A DNA stretch of 64,000 nt. Origin: WTKG01 sp963735005 (GTDB taxonomy: Bacteria; Actinomycetota; Actinomycetes; Actinomycetales; Demequinaceae). Position 1 is the first letter of the stretch. Each line of letters starts with the position of its first letter. The stretch covers positions 176,537 through 240,536 of the forward strand of contig CAVTJA010000007.1 in NCBI GenBank assembly GCA_963735005.1, in the 5' to 3' direction. Under the pieces are notes generated by a model. It saw only the letters and a program-made list of their open reading frames with translations. It did not search any database and was not told where the DNA came from. Of this stretch, positions 16,166 to 24,363 are shown one piece after another. Made by a program: the position numbers and the translations under genes.

Positions 16166-16695
16166 CGCTTGAGGCGGCTGTGGTGGCGTCTGCGTTGGCG
16201 CTGCTGGGCGTCGTCGATGGGGCGTTCTCCGGCTTCCGCGCATCGCTCGGACACGACGGACTCGTGGACCACCGGGTGGCGGACTGGGTGGGGGCGCGCC
16301 GGGGCGCCGTGGCGGGCGCTCTCGCACTCATTCCCTCGGGGGTGGTCGCGCTGACGGCGCCGGGCGACATGGCCAACCTCGTCGCGGGCGGGCGCGCGCT
16401 GCTCGCGGTGCTCGGCGTGTACGGCGCGGTCATGGCTTCCGCGCTCGTCGGGTACGCGGTACTGCCGTGGAGGCAGCGGTTCCTTGCGTCGTCCCTATTG
16501 CTGGGGCCGTTGTCACTGTTGCGCGCGCCCGTGGTGGTCGCGGGCGTGGTGGCGGTGTGGGCGGCCACGCACGCGGCGGTGCCGACTACCGTGGCCGCTC
16601 TCGCCGCCGCAGGCATCCTCGCCGTCGAGCCGATCCTCACCCGCGCCTATTCTCGGGCGCGCCCAGAGCGGTCGCGCCGCATCGACCTTCGGTGA
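16162..16695 (+). CDS. Multi-spanning membrane protein of unknown function
   Basis: 177 residues with about five hydrophobic segments and a short basic C-terminus (RARPERSRRIDLR). It starts with GTG overlapping the methyltransferase stop (GTGA), so the two are translated together. The loop SGFRASLGHDGLVDHRVADW between the first helices is the only hydrophilic stretch of note. No family was recognised. Co-expression with the methyltransferase suggests a joint role, perhaps on a lipid or membrane metabolite, but nothing in the sequence proves it. Confidence 0.6.
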   Translation: MTLEAAVVASALALLGVVDGAFSGFRASLGHDGLVDHRVADWVGARRGAVAGALALIPSGVVALTAPGDMANLVAGGRALLAVLGVYGAVMASALVGYAVLPWRQRFLASSLLLGPLSLLRAPVVVAGVVAVWAATHAAVPTTVAALAAAGILAVEPILTRAYSRARPERSRRIDLR

Positions 16696-16813
16696 ATACT
16701 TCCACCAGCACCCCAACCAATCCGCGACCCCGTTCGCTGAGTTCATGTAGGCCCTGAGGGGAGTTCCGATGCCAAGCGGTTCCGCCTCTCCCACACCGGG
16801 AGAGACACAACCG

Positions 16814-16838
16814 CACGTCGCATGGCAGGTGCGACGTG
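16814..16838 (+). promoter_or_regulatory. Perfect hairpin covering the start codon of the sigma-factor gene
   Basis: CACGTCGCA / TGCGACGTG, a perfect 9-bp inverted repeat with a 7-nt loop. The right arm contains the GTG start (16836), and no good Shine-Dalgarno sequence is present. It could be a protein operator or an RNA stem that limits translation. Confidence 0.5.
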
Positions 16839-17375
16839 GCTAATTGGCAACCCCTCGTGGAGGAGCTCGTCGCCACCCGGCGCCGGTCCCTCGTCGCTTA
16901 CGCCGTAATGCTCACCGGAAGCCATGCAAGGGCGGAGGACTTCGTGCAAGACGCGCTCATCGAGACGTTCTCGCGCAAGCGGACGTTCCCGCACGTCGGC
17001 GCCGCCGAGGCTTACGTCCGCCGCGTGCTGGCCTCCCGCTTCATCGACGACCGTCGCCGCGCCAAGGTTGAGCAGCGCGCGTTCGGCAAGGTGGGCGTCA
17101 TGGACGTTGACCCCGGCGCCGGCCCCGAGCTACTCGTCGAGCATTCGTCCGACGTGCGCGACGCCCTGAGCGTGCTGTCGCCGCGCGAGCGTGCGTGCGT
17201 CGTGCTGCGCTACCTCGAGCACCTCACGACGCGCGAGACGAGCGAGGCGCTCAAGATCAGCGAAGGCTCGGTCAAGCGGTATCTGTCCGACGGCATTCGC
17301 AAGCTCAACGTCGTGTTCGGCACCGACGTCAACCCCGACGATCTCGACATCGTCCCGATCACGGCGGAGGCGTAG
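16836..17375 (+). CDS. ECF-type sigma-70 family factor (SigE-like), paired with DDGIA copy 3
   Basis: 179 residues. Region 2 is visible as SLVAYAVMLTGSHARAEDFVQDALIETF, and region 4 as LSPRERACVVLRYLEHLTTRETSEALKI plus SEGSVKRYLSDGIRKL, the -35-recognition helix-turn-helix. It directs RNA polymerase to its own promoter set. The next gene starts 2 bp downstream and encodes a single-pass membrane protein, the normal layout of a sigma factor and its membrane anti-sigma partner. GTG at 16836 is used because the frame has no better start that keeps region 2 intact. The acidic tail after region 4 is unusual. Confidence 0.85.
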   Translation: MANWQPLVEELVATRRRSLVAYAVMLTGSHARAEDFVQDALIETFSRKRTFPHVGAAEAYVRRVLASRFIDDRRRAKVEQRAFGKVGVMDVDPGAGPELLVEHSSDVRDALSVLSPRERACVVLRYLEHLTTRETSEALKISEGSVKRYLSDGIRKLNVVFGTDVNPDDLDIVPITAEA

Positions 17376-17377
17376 CG

Positions 17378-18868
17378 ATGGATCAGATCGGCGAGCGCCT
17401 GACCGCGGAGTTTGAGCGCACCGCGAAGTCGCGCGGACGTCAGGACGACGCCCTGGTTGGACTTGTCATGCGGGGCGCGCGCGTCCGGCGTGCCAAGCGC
17501 GTGAGTTCCGCGGCCGCGTTTGTCGTCGTCCTCGGTGTGGCTGTGGGCGCGCTCGCGAACACCATCGGCGACGGGTTGTCGACGCCAGAGCCGGGCACCT
17601 CGCCCGGGCCCACGTACACCACGGACGGCCCCCAACTTCCCCATCCGGATGGCACTTACGGCGGTACATTCGCGCCGCCCATTGACGACGGAATCGCGGC
17701 GGACGAGTACCCGCCGGCCGCCGCGGACCGCGGCGCGGGCTTCCCTACGGCCTTCGACATGCAGGACTGGGTGTGGGACAAGGTGGGGACAGGCTGGGGC
17801 CTGATGCTGGTGTCTGCCGGCGCGCCGCGCCCCGTCATGTACCTGCTCAGCCCCGAGGGCGCGGCATTCGAGCTGGCGGAGTTGCCCGCCGCCGCCACGG
17901 ACCACCCCGCCATCGTGACGTGGCAAGAGGCCCAGCGCACGGCGCGCATCGTGTGGGGCGACGGCAGCGAGGGAGCACTCGTGGATCTCCGCACCGGCGC
18001 GCTCGACCCCATCGCGTTCACGCAAGACGGCGTGCCGAGCACGTGGATCCAATTTGTGTCGGCTTCCGCTGATGGCACGGAAATCTGGGCTGGCGGCAAC
18101 GACGGCTGGGCTGGGTCGAAGCGGCGCAACTACGCGTGGACTCCCGACGGTGAGTGGACGCGCATCTTGCGAGGTCGGGAAGACCTCGCCGCGAGCACGT
18201 TTGCGCAGGCCGCATCACCCGACGATGGCTCGGTCGTGTACGTCGCGGCCACCAAGGGTTCGCGGTACGCGACGGCGACAGCGCGGGACTACGGACAGCC
18301 CGAACTCGTCTACTTCAACGTCAGCGCGCGCACCAAGGCGGACGTCACACCGGCCTATCCGGCCGGCGCGAAGTGCGGCGAGTATTTCGCGTGGACAGGC
18401 CTCACGTCGATCGTGCTGCAGTGTTCCCGCGGCGCCGACGTCTTTGGGCTCGCGATTGACTTCGCCAGCGGGCAAGCGACCCAGACCGCGGCGCCGGGCG
18501 ATCACGCCGAGCTACCCACTGCTGAAGAGCTGGCGGCCCTGGGGGTCACGGAGGTGCGCGGCGTGGACGGCGGTGCCGTGGGACTCGCGCTCGTCGCTGC
18601 CAACGGTGCTCAGACGCTTGTGAACGTCGCGGATATTGCGGGTGCTCGCGACCTCGCTGTGACCGCGGTTGCCCGGGTCTCCGGAGACACTGTGAGACTG
18701 CGGCTTGGCAACGCCGCCTACGTCTACTTCGACACGGCGTCAGGCGCCTACCGCGTCCTCCCGCTGCACTTCGACGGGGCGGCCGAAGGCGCGCCCGCGG
18801 CCACAATCTCGTGGTTCGGCGAGGTCGCTGAGCCGCGCGCAGGTCAGCCACAACGTGGCGACAACTGA
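17378..18868 (+). CDS. DDGIA-family membrane protein, copy 3, possible anti-sigma/sensor
   Basis: 496 residues. A charged cytoplasmic head of about 42 residues (ERLTAEFERTAKSRGRQDD) is followed by one membrane helix (43-61), a Pro/Thr linker, and the external domain: PIDDGIAADEYPP, QDWVWDKVGTGWGLMLV, MYLLSPEGAAFEL, ASADGTEIWAGGNDGW. A cysteine pair (AKCGEYFAW...SIVLQC) matches the paralogues and may form a disulfide. Its place 2 bp after a sigma gene and its inside-out topology suggest an anti-sigma or signal sensor. No ZAS or RskA motif was recognised, so this role rests on layout only. Confidence 0.72.
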   Translation: MDQIGERLTAEFERTAKSRGRQDDALVGLVMRGARVRRAKRVSSAAAFVVVLGVAVGALANTIGDGLSTPEPGTSPGPTYTTDGPQLPHPDGTYGGTFAPPIDDGIAADEYPPAAADRGAGFPTAFDMQDWVWDKVGTGWGLMLVSAGAPRPVMYLLSPEGAAFELAELPAAATDHPAIVTWQEAQRTARIVWGDGSEGALVDLRTGALDPIAFTQDGVPSTWIQFVSASADGTEIWAGGNDGWAGSKRRNYAWTPDGEWTRILRGREDLAASTFAQAASPDDGSVVYVAATKGSRYATATARDYGQPELVYFNVSARTKADVTPAYPAGAKCGEYFAWTGLTSIVLQCSRGADVFGLAIDFASGQATQTAAPGDHAELPTAEELAALGVTEVRGVDGGAVGLALVAANGAQTLVNVADIAGARDLAVTAVARVSGDTVRLRLGNAAYVYFDTASGAYRVLPLHFDGAAEGAPAATISWFGEVAEPRAGQPQRGDN

Positions 18869-18880
18869 GAGGAACGCACC

Positions 18881-19486
18881 ATGCCGGACGACTTTGACGT
18901 GACGGAGGGGGACCTCCAGCGCATGCGTGCCCAACTCGACGACGGTATCGTTCGGGCAAGGACCGGTGGGCAGGCCCCGGAGCCGTTCGAGGAGATCGAC
19001 GTCATGGCGGAATGGCAGACAGAGATGCGACAGCTTGTCGTCGCGTCCTATGACGACTTTGTTGCGCTCGCCCACCTGCTGACGGGCGACCGCGTCGCCG
19101 GCGAGACGCTGACGCGGACGGCGCTACTCGCGGTGTTCTCCGGAGGCGCGGCGCCGACTGACATGGCGAGCGCCGAACTGGCCGTGCGCCGCGAAATAAT
19201 TGTGACCGCGGCCGCGCGGGAGCCCGGGCCGACCGGTACGACAGCTGGCGACGCTGGCGACAGGCTTGCCGACCTTGCGCCGCGCGAGCGCGCGGTGATG
19301 GTGTCGCGCTACCTTGAGGGCCTGTCGATCGACCAAACGGCTGAGATGCTCGGAATCTCCCCCACGGCCGTGCGCGCGGACACCGCAGAGTCAGTGAAGT
19401 ACATGAACTCTGTGCTTGGCACGGCGGATCCGCTTACGGGGCCTATTTCGGTGGTTCCGGATGCAGAGGGCGCCGACAATGTCTAG
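18881..19486 (+). CDS. Divergent sigma-70 family factor paired with DDGIA copy 4
   Basis: 201 residues. Region 4 is clear (LAPRERAVMVSRYLEGLSI then DQTAEMLGISPTAVRADTAE). Region 2 (VASYDDFVALAHLLTGDRVAGETLTRTALLAVFS) keeps the helical outline but lacks the usual acidic/aromatic core-binding pattern. A 40-residue N-terminal extension precedes it; an internal ATG gives the shorter form MAEWQTEM. It lies 12 bp after copy 3 with GAGAGGAACG as ribosome site and overlaps copy 4 (ATG at 19479 inside its last codons). It could be a working sigma factor or a degenerate regulator that only binds a partner. Confidence 0.7.
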   Translation: MPDDFDVTEGDLQRMRAQLDDGIVRARTGGQAPEPFEEIDVMAEWQTEMRQLVVASYDDFVALAHLLTGDRVAGETLTRTALLAVFSGGAAPTDMASAELAVRREIIVTAAAREPGPTGTTAGDAGDRLADLAPRERAVMVSRYLEGLSIDQTAEMLGISPTAVRADTAESVKYMNSVLGTADPLTGPISVVPDAEGADNV

Positions 19487-21097
19487 GGACATCGCAAGCG
19501 AGCTCGAGGCGGCGCTTGCCGCGCGCGTCCAGCCGTCGGACGCCGTGGCGACTGTGGCGCTCGCAGACGAGGTCCTCGCGTCTGCGGGCAAGCCCAAATT
19601 CGCCTCCAAGGCCAAGGCCACCTCCGCCTCACCGTTGTCGGCGGCGGGTAGCGCGGCCAGCGGCTCGCACCGAGGCCTACTCGTCGGCGGCATCGCGGCT
19701 GCTGCGACCGTTGCGCTTGGACTCGGCGCCGTGTTCGGCATACCCGCGCTCCTGAATCACAAGAATGCGCCGGAGGACGTTATCGGGTCGCCGACTCCTG
19801 AAGCGTCGACAACTCCGGACGAGCCGGTCCTCAACCTTCCGCCGGACTACTTCGATGACGGCATCGCCGAAGGCGACTACCCGGCGCTCGCCGAGCGCCG
19901 CGGCGGCGACTACCCCGAGGCCTACGCGATGGAGCCCTGGGTCTGGGACAAGGTGGGCCCGAACTGGGCGCTGACTCGCTTTACACGGGCAAGAAGGGAA
20001 GCGTGTTTTACCTCGCGAGCCCCGAAGGCGCGTTGTTTGACGTCGTCAAGCTCAAGAGCGGCGCCGGCCGGACACCGGAGATCGTGTCCTGGCACGTCAA
20101 GGACAAGTCCGCCCGCATCTCGTGGGGTTCCAACACTGCCGGAGCCCTGATCGACCTAAAGACCGGCAACGTTGACCGACTCGCGTTCCGCGTGGACGGC
20201 GTGTTGGCCCGCACCACGAGTCTGCTGGGCGTCGCTTCGAACGGTACCGAGCTGTGGGCGGCGACCGCTGACGTCCTCGAGCCCCTCGTCTACCACGACT
20301 GGCTCGGACGCAAGCACAAGGGCAACAAGGATAGGGTCCGTACCAACTACTACTCGTGGACCGCCAAGGACGGCTGGAAGCAGCTGTTTTCGGGGATCAA
20401 CGATGTCCACCCGCTGTTCTCCAACTATGCCGCGTCGACTGACGGCGAGCGGGTGTTGCTCGAGATCTACTCGCAGGGCGAGTCGGGCTACGAGTCCGAA
20501 CGCTCCGGCCCATACGGCAAGCCGCGATTCGTCTCTGTGCGCGTCAAGGATGCCAGCAACTCCGTGGTGAAGCCCGAGTACGAAGCGAGTGATGGCTACT
20601 GCGAGGCGACCGGGTGGATCTCCGACGCCGAAGTCGCGCTCAGTTGCAATTCTCCGCTCGCATTGGACCTGCGAAACGGGGACACACTGCCGTACGACTC
20701 GGCTTCCCCGCCGTCGCAGTCCGCGCGCGCGGCAACCCTTCTGGGCGATCTTGGGTTCACTTTCGACGGCCTGGTGGACGGGCAGAAGGCACACGAGATC
20801 GAGTTCGACGGTCCGGGCTCCGCCGACATTGACCTCACAGGAACGGCGTTCCTGCCGTCCTCGGGGGCCGACGTCCTAGACGCGAAGCAGGTCGAGACAG
20901 GGGTTGTGCGCGTGCTTCTTGGCGGGGTTGGCTACTACAACCTCGACACACGCAATGGCTCGGTGCACCTGCAGATGCCCATGTACGACCCCGCAACCGG
21001 CACCAAACTGGTGTCTGCAACGGCGGTCTTCTACAACGAGGCCACGGATCCGACGCGCACCTGGGTGTCGTACCTTGGGCCGAATTACGGCGACTGA
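19479..21097 (+). pseudogene. DDGIA-family membrane protein, copy 4, one frameshift
   Basis: About 538 codons. It has a long cytoplasmic head (about 67 residues), a membrane helix (GLLVGGIAAAATVALGLGAV), a linker, YFDDGIAEGDYPA and EPWVWDKVGPNWAL. At about 19977 the frame breaks: LYTGKKGSVFYLASPEGALF continues in another frame and stays open to 21097. The join is clean (one base missing or two extra), and the downstream half is as conserved as in the other copies, including the Cys pair (GYCEATGW...ALSC). A single assembly indel would explain it. It is translationally coupled to the sigma gene, and copy 5 starts 2 bp later. Confidence 0.7.
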
Positions 21098-21099
21098 CC

Positions 21100-22515
21100 A
21101 TGGCGAATCCCGTGGTTGTCGGAGTCGGGGCGGGCCTGGGGGCAACCCTGGTGGTGGTCGCCGGTGTCTTTGGCGTGCAGGCATTGCGTGGCGGAGGTGA
21201 GAGCTCGCCAGCGCCGCCCGTGACGTCGGCTCCGACGGTGGTCGCAGACCCGACTCTAGGGCCCGTCGACGCTCCGCTCGGTGCGCTTGATGACGGCATC
21301 GCCGACGACGAGTACCCGCCGTTGTTGCCCCCCATTGCCCCCGGCTATCCGGAGGCGCACGAGATGCGCAACTGGGTGTGGGACAAGGTTGGGCCGCGCT
21401 GGGCGGTGGTGATCTACTCCGAAGGCGTCTATTGGGACGTTGACTTGCGGGATGTGGGCCCGGCGGGCATCTACTTGATGAGCCCCGAGGGCGAGTATTT
21501 CCAGATTGCGGACGTGCGAGACCGCAAACGCGACGGCCTCGCGGTGTTGACGTGGCGCGAGGATGCGCACGAGATCACTGTGGTGAGCAATTCGTGGGCT
21601 GGGGGCCCCCACTACGTGGTGAATCTCGACACCGGAAAGTTCACTCCTCTCACGATCACGCGGGATGGCAGGGCCTCCGACGAAGTGAAGTTGCTTGGCG
21701 CCTCGGGTGCTGGTGCCGAGCTGTGGTCCGGTTTTTGGAGCGACGTCGACGCGCCAGGTTCCGGTTTCGACAGGTGGGACCCCGCGAATGGCATGGTTCC
21801 CGTGAGTGACGTTGGACGCGAGGTATTCGCGCCATTTTCGTGGTCGTTGCTCACTGGCGACGGGCAGGGAGTGGTGCTCGGCGTCCACGACGTGGGCGAC
21901 TCGACGTTTACCGGCAATGACAGCGGGCCGGTGGGGCAGCCTCGGTTCCTTGTCTACGACCTCGACTCTGCCAAGACGACGCTAGTGAAGCCGGCGTATC
22001 TGAGCGATCGGCTCCCGTGTTACAGGGACTATTACGACTTCGATTGGGGTCCGGAGGGGAGCGTGCTTCTCGCCTGCAATGGGGGTGCCGTGAAGGTTGA
22101 CCTCGGCACCGGAGCTGTGAAGCCCGCGAAGAGATCTGATTGGTCTGGGAATTCATCCGACAATATCTCCTACCCAGGTGTGTCATTGGTGAAGGTACCC
22201 AAGGGCTCGCAGAGCGGGTCAACTTCCGGCCGCTACCGATCGCTCACCTACACGTCCGGCGCAACCAAGGTGATGATCGACTTCCAGCGTGACGCGGGTG
22301 CCGGGGGTGCCCGGGTGTACGACATCACCGAGATCGAGCCCGGCTACATCAAGGTCGAAACGGACGCCGGTACGTATGTGATCGATGGTGCCCGGGGTTC
22401 GTACGTCACCTGGTTTGCTTCGATACCGCCCAGGAGGGGTGAGAGCGCGAACTCGCCGTCGAGGAAGTCCTTCGGCGAGGGATCGGTGACTGAATACGAC
22501 GAGTGCGGTTGCTAG
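21100..22515 (+). CDS. DDGIA-family membrane protein, copy 5
   Basis: 471 residues. It has almost no cytoplasmic head, with the membrane helix at 5-30. The external domain has ALDDGIADDEYPP, RNWVWDKVGPRWAVVIY, IYLMSPEGEYFQI and LWSGFWSDVD. The Cys pair is RLPCYRDYYDFDW...SVLLAC, and a free Cys pair (ECGC) closes the chain. The lack of a cytoplasmic part means it is unlikely to hold a sigma factor itself; it may be an accessory or ligand-binding partner of copy 4. It is last in the sigma operon, before a strong terminator. Confidence 0.7.
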   Translation: MANPVVVGVGAGLGATLVVVAGVFGVQALRGGGESSPAPPVTSAPTVVADPTLGPVDAPLGALDDGIADDEYPPLLPPIAPGYPEAHEMRNWVWDKVGPRWAVVIYSEGVYWDVDLRDVGPAGIYLMSPEGEYFQIADVRDRKRDGLAVLTWREDAHEITVVSNSWAGGPHYVVNLDTGKFTPLTITRDGRASDEVKLLGASGAGAELWSGFWSDVDAPGSGFDRWDPANGMVPVSDVGREVFAPFSWSLLTGDGQGVVLGVHDVGDSTFTGNDSGPVGQPRFLVYDLDSAKTTLVKPAYLSDRLPCYRDYYDFDWGPEGSVLLACNGGAVKVDLGTGAVKPAKRSDWSGNSSDNISYPGVSLVKVPKGSQSGSTSGRYRSLTYTSGATKVMIDFQRDAGAGGARVYDITEIEPGYIKVETDAGTYVIDGARGSYVTWFASIPPRRGESANSPSRKSFGEGSVTEYDECGC

Positions 22516-22533
22516 TCCCGCGGAACCGCGGGT

Positions 22534-22578
22534 ACGTTAACGCCCCCGGACCCAAGTGGGCCGCGGGGGCGTTAACGT
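22534..22578. terminator. Bidirectional hairpin terminator
   Basis: A perfect 15-bp inverted repeat, ACGTTAACGCCCCCG / CGGGGGCGTTAACGT, lies between the convergent copy 5 gene and the first LppM-like gene. Confidence 0.85.
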
Positions 22579-22587
22579 TGTCCGGCG

Positions 22588-23472
22588 CTATTCCTTAGGG
22601 TCGTCCTCAGCCGACTCGGGTTCGGCGTCGGGCTTCGCCGCCGGCTCCGGTTTCACTGCTGGCGCCGGGGTGCGTCCGCGGCTCGCAACCATGAATCCAG
22701 CCAATCCGGCGACCGCAACCGCAAGTACAGCGATCGCGATCCAGACCCACGGCGGGATGCCACTCGACGGCGCGTCGGCCGGCACTGGGGTCGCGGCCGG
22801 CTCGCTCGGCGCCGGGGACGGGGACGGCGTATCGGGGACGGCCGCCACCGGGGGAGACGCTGCGGGCTCGGGCTCGGTGGTGGCAGGCTCCGGCTCGGTA
22901 GGTGCTGGCGCCGGCGCGGGCGGGATCGCCATTCCGCGCGCGTAGGGGGCGTCCTCTTCCGTGGTCATGTCCCACGTGACGGTGCGTCCGTGCTTCTTTC
23001 CGTTGTGTTCGAGGACCTTGCCGGGGAACGTGACCTTGATCTTGGCAGACCCGCCATTGTTGATCATCGCGTTCTTGGTGCTCTCGTCGAGCAGGTCTGG
23101 GTCCATGCCGGTGACGATGTACTGGTCGCCGACGCGGTCGATCTTGATCTCGTACGCCTCTGTGGGCGCGGTCGAGAAGCTGGTGACGCCCTCATTCACC
23201 AGGGTGATCCGCTCCCCGTCCCAGCCGTCTTGGCCTAGGTCGTTCACTGTCGCGTGGTCGTAGTGAGCGGCCACGGCCGATGCATCAAGGCCGAAGTCCT
23301 TGTACGAGTCGGCGTCGAAATTGTCCAACTCCTCTTGGGTGACTCCAAGAATGATGTTGCCGTCAACGGTGTTGTCTTCTTGGAGCTTGTAAGTCGCGTC
23401 TTCGCGCAGGCACCCCGAGAGTGCAAGTGCCGTGATCGCCGCCAGACCGATCACTCTCAATATGCGAGGCAT
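22588..23472 (-). CDS. LppM-like lipoprotein with C-terminal membrane helix, copy C
   Basis: 294 residues. A lipoprotein signal (ALALSGC, Cys21) is followed by an external domain of the LppM type (DUF3153-like): YKLQEDNTVDGNIILGV at the start and VTFPGKVLEHNG near the end. A long Pro/Ala/Glu/Thr linker (about 180-235), a membrane helix (WVWIAIAVLAVAVAGLAGFMV) and a short charged cytoplasmic tail complete it. LppM in mycobacteria affects the envelope and phagocytosis; the role here is unknown. It is one of three tandem paralogues, the last in transcription order. Confidence 0.78.
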   Translation of the reverse strand: MPRILRVIGLAAITALALSGCLREDATYKLQEDNTVDGNIILGVTQEELDNFDADSYKDFGLDASAVAAHYDHATVNDLGQDGWDGERITLVNEGVTSFSTAPTEAYEIKIDRVGDQYIVTGMDPDLLDESTKNAMINNGGSAKIKVTFPGKVLEHNGKKHGRTVTWDMTTEEDAPYARGMAIPPAPAPAPTEPEPATTEPEPAASPPVAAVPDTPSPSPAPSEPAATPVPADAPSSGIPPWVWIAIAVLAVAVAGLAGFMVASRGRTPAPAVKPEPAAKPDAEPESAEDDPKE

Positions 23473-23642
23473 CCCCGTCTCCTTTGACTAGGTGCGAACC
23501 ACGCTACCCGCGTGCCGCCGATCGCGCGAGAGATAGAGACAACTCGGGCCTCGGCGCCCGCCTCTCGCCGATGCTGGAACAACAAGAGCGGGGGCCGGGC
23601 CGCCTATGCGACCCGACCCTCGTCAGCAGGTTGTGAGTGCTC

Positions 23643-24311
23643 CTAGGCGGTTGGCGCCTGCGGCGGCTCGGGTGTCCCGAGCGTCTCGGGAACGTCGCCC
23701 GGCTTGCGGCTCCGCACGATGAGGAACGCGGCGGCGCCGCCAACCACGACCAGCGCGAGCACGATCCAGACGAGGGGCGGAATGCTGCCGCCGCCGCCGC
23801 CGATGGCGGAGCCGACCGCGTGCACCTCAAACTGCCCGTCCTTCGCGCTCCACGTCACCGTGTTGCCGACAAGCGTGCCGTTGTGCTCGGCGACTGCGCC
23901 GGGGAACGTGACCGACAGCGATACGTCTGCACCCTCGAAGTACTGGTCCTGGGGGATCAGCGTGCCGTCGACGACGAACGTGTCACCGTCGCGCTTGATG
24001 GTGAAGTCTTCCGAGTCGGAGGCCAGCTTGGAGAGCTGTTCGTTGTCGAAAGTAATTTGCGTGCCGACGTACCCGTCTTGGTTGTAGTCGGTGACCACGG
24101 CGCTTGAGAACGTGTCGGCCGGGTTCGAGTCTCCCATGAGCTGATCCAGGCCGCCTTGGTCGGCGTACTGCTGCTCTACAGCGATCACGATCGTGCCACT
24201 GACTGTGTCGTCCTCGTGCAGCGTGTAGGTCTGTGTGAGTCGGAAGCATCCGGACAGGCCGAGCGCCACGACAGTTGCCGCAACGAGATAGCCAAGTGCT
24301 TTCTTGGTCAT
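23643..24311 (-). CDS. LppM-like lipoprotein with C-terminal membrane helix, copy B
   Basis: 222 residues. Lipobox LGLSGC, then YTLHEDDTVSGTIVIAV, the conserved VTFPGAVAEHNGTLVGNTV, a glycine run, a membrane helix (PPLVWIVLALVVVGGAAAFL) and a 25-residue cytoplasmic tail. The ATG at 24311 is used, since AAGGCAAGG precedes it; the frame opens 15 codons earlier without a signal. It lies 52 bp after copy A and 170 bp before copy C; nothing convincing was seen in that 170-bp gap. Confidence 0.78.
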   Translation of the reverse strand: MTKKALGYLVAATVVALGLSGCFRLTQTYTLHEDDTVSGTIVIAVEQQYADQGGLDQLMGDSNPADTFSSAVVTDYNQDGYVGTQITFDNEQLSKLASDSEDFTIKRDGDTFVVDGTLIPQDQYFEGADVSLSVTFPGAVAEHNGTLVGNTVTWSAKDGQFEVHAVGSAIGGGGGSIPPLVWIVLALVVVGGAAAFLIVRSRKPGDVPETLGTPEPPQAPTA

Positions 24312-24363
24312 GCCTTGCCTTTCGTCGGGGTGCGACGCTGGGTAGCGACGCGCCATGTACTTG

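Noticed and set aside
23473..23642. Possible regulatory RNA between LppM-like copies B and C
   Set aside because: No convincing hairpin, promoter or conserved motif could be seen in the 170 bases.
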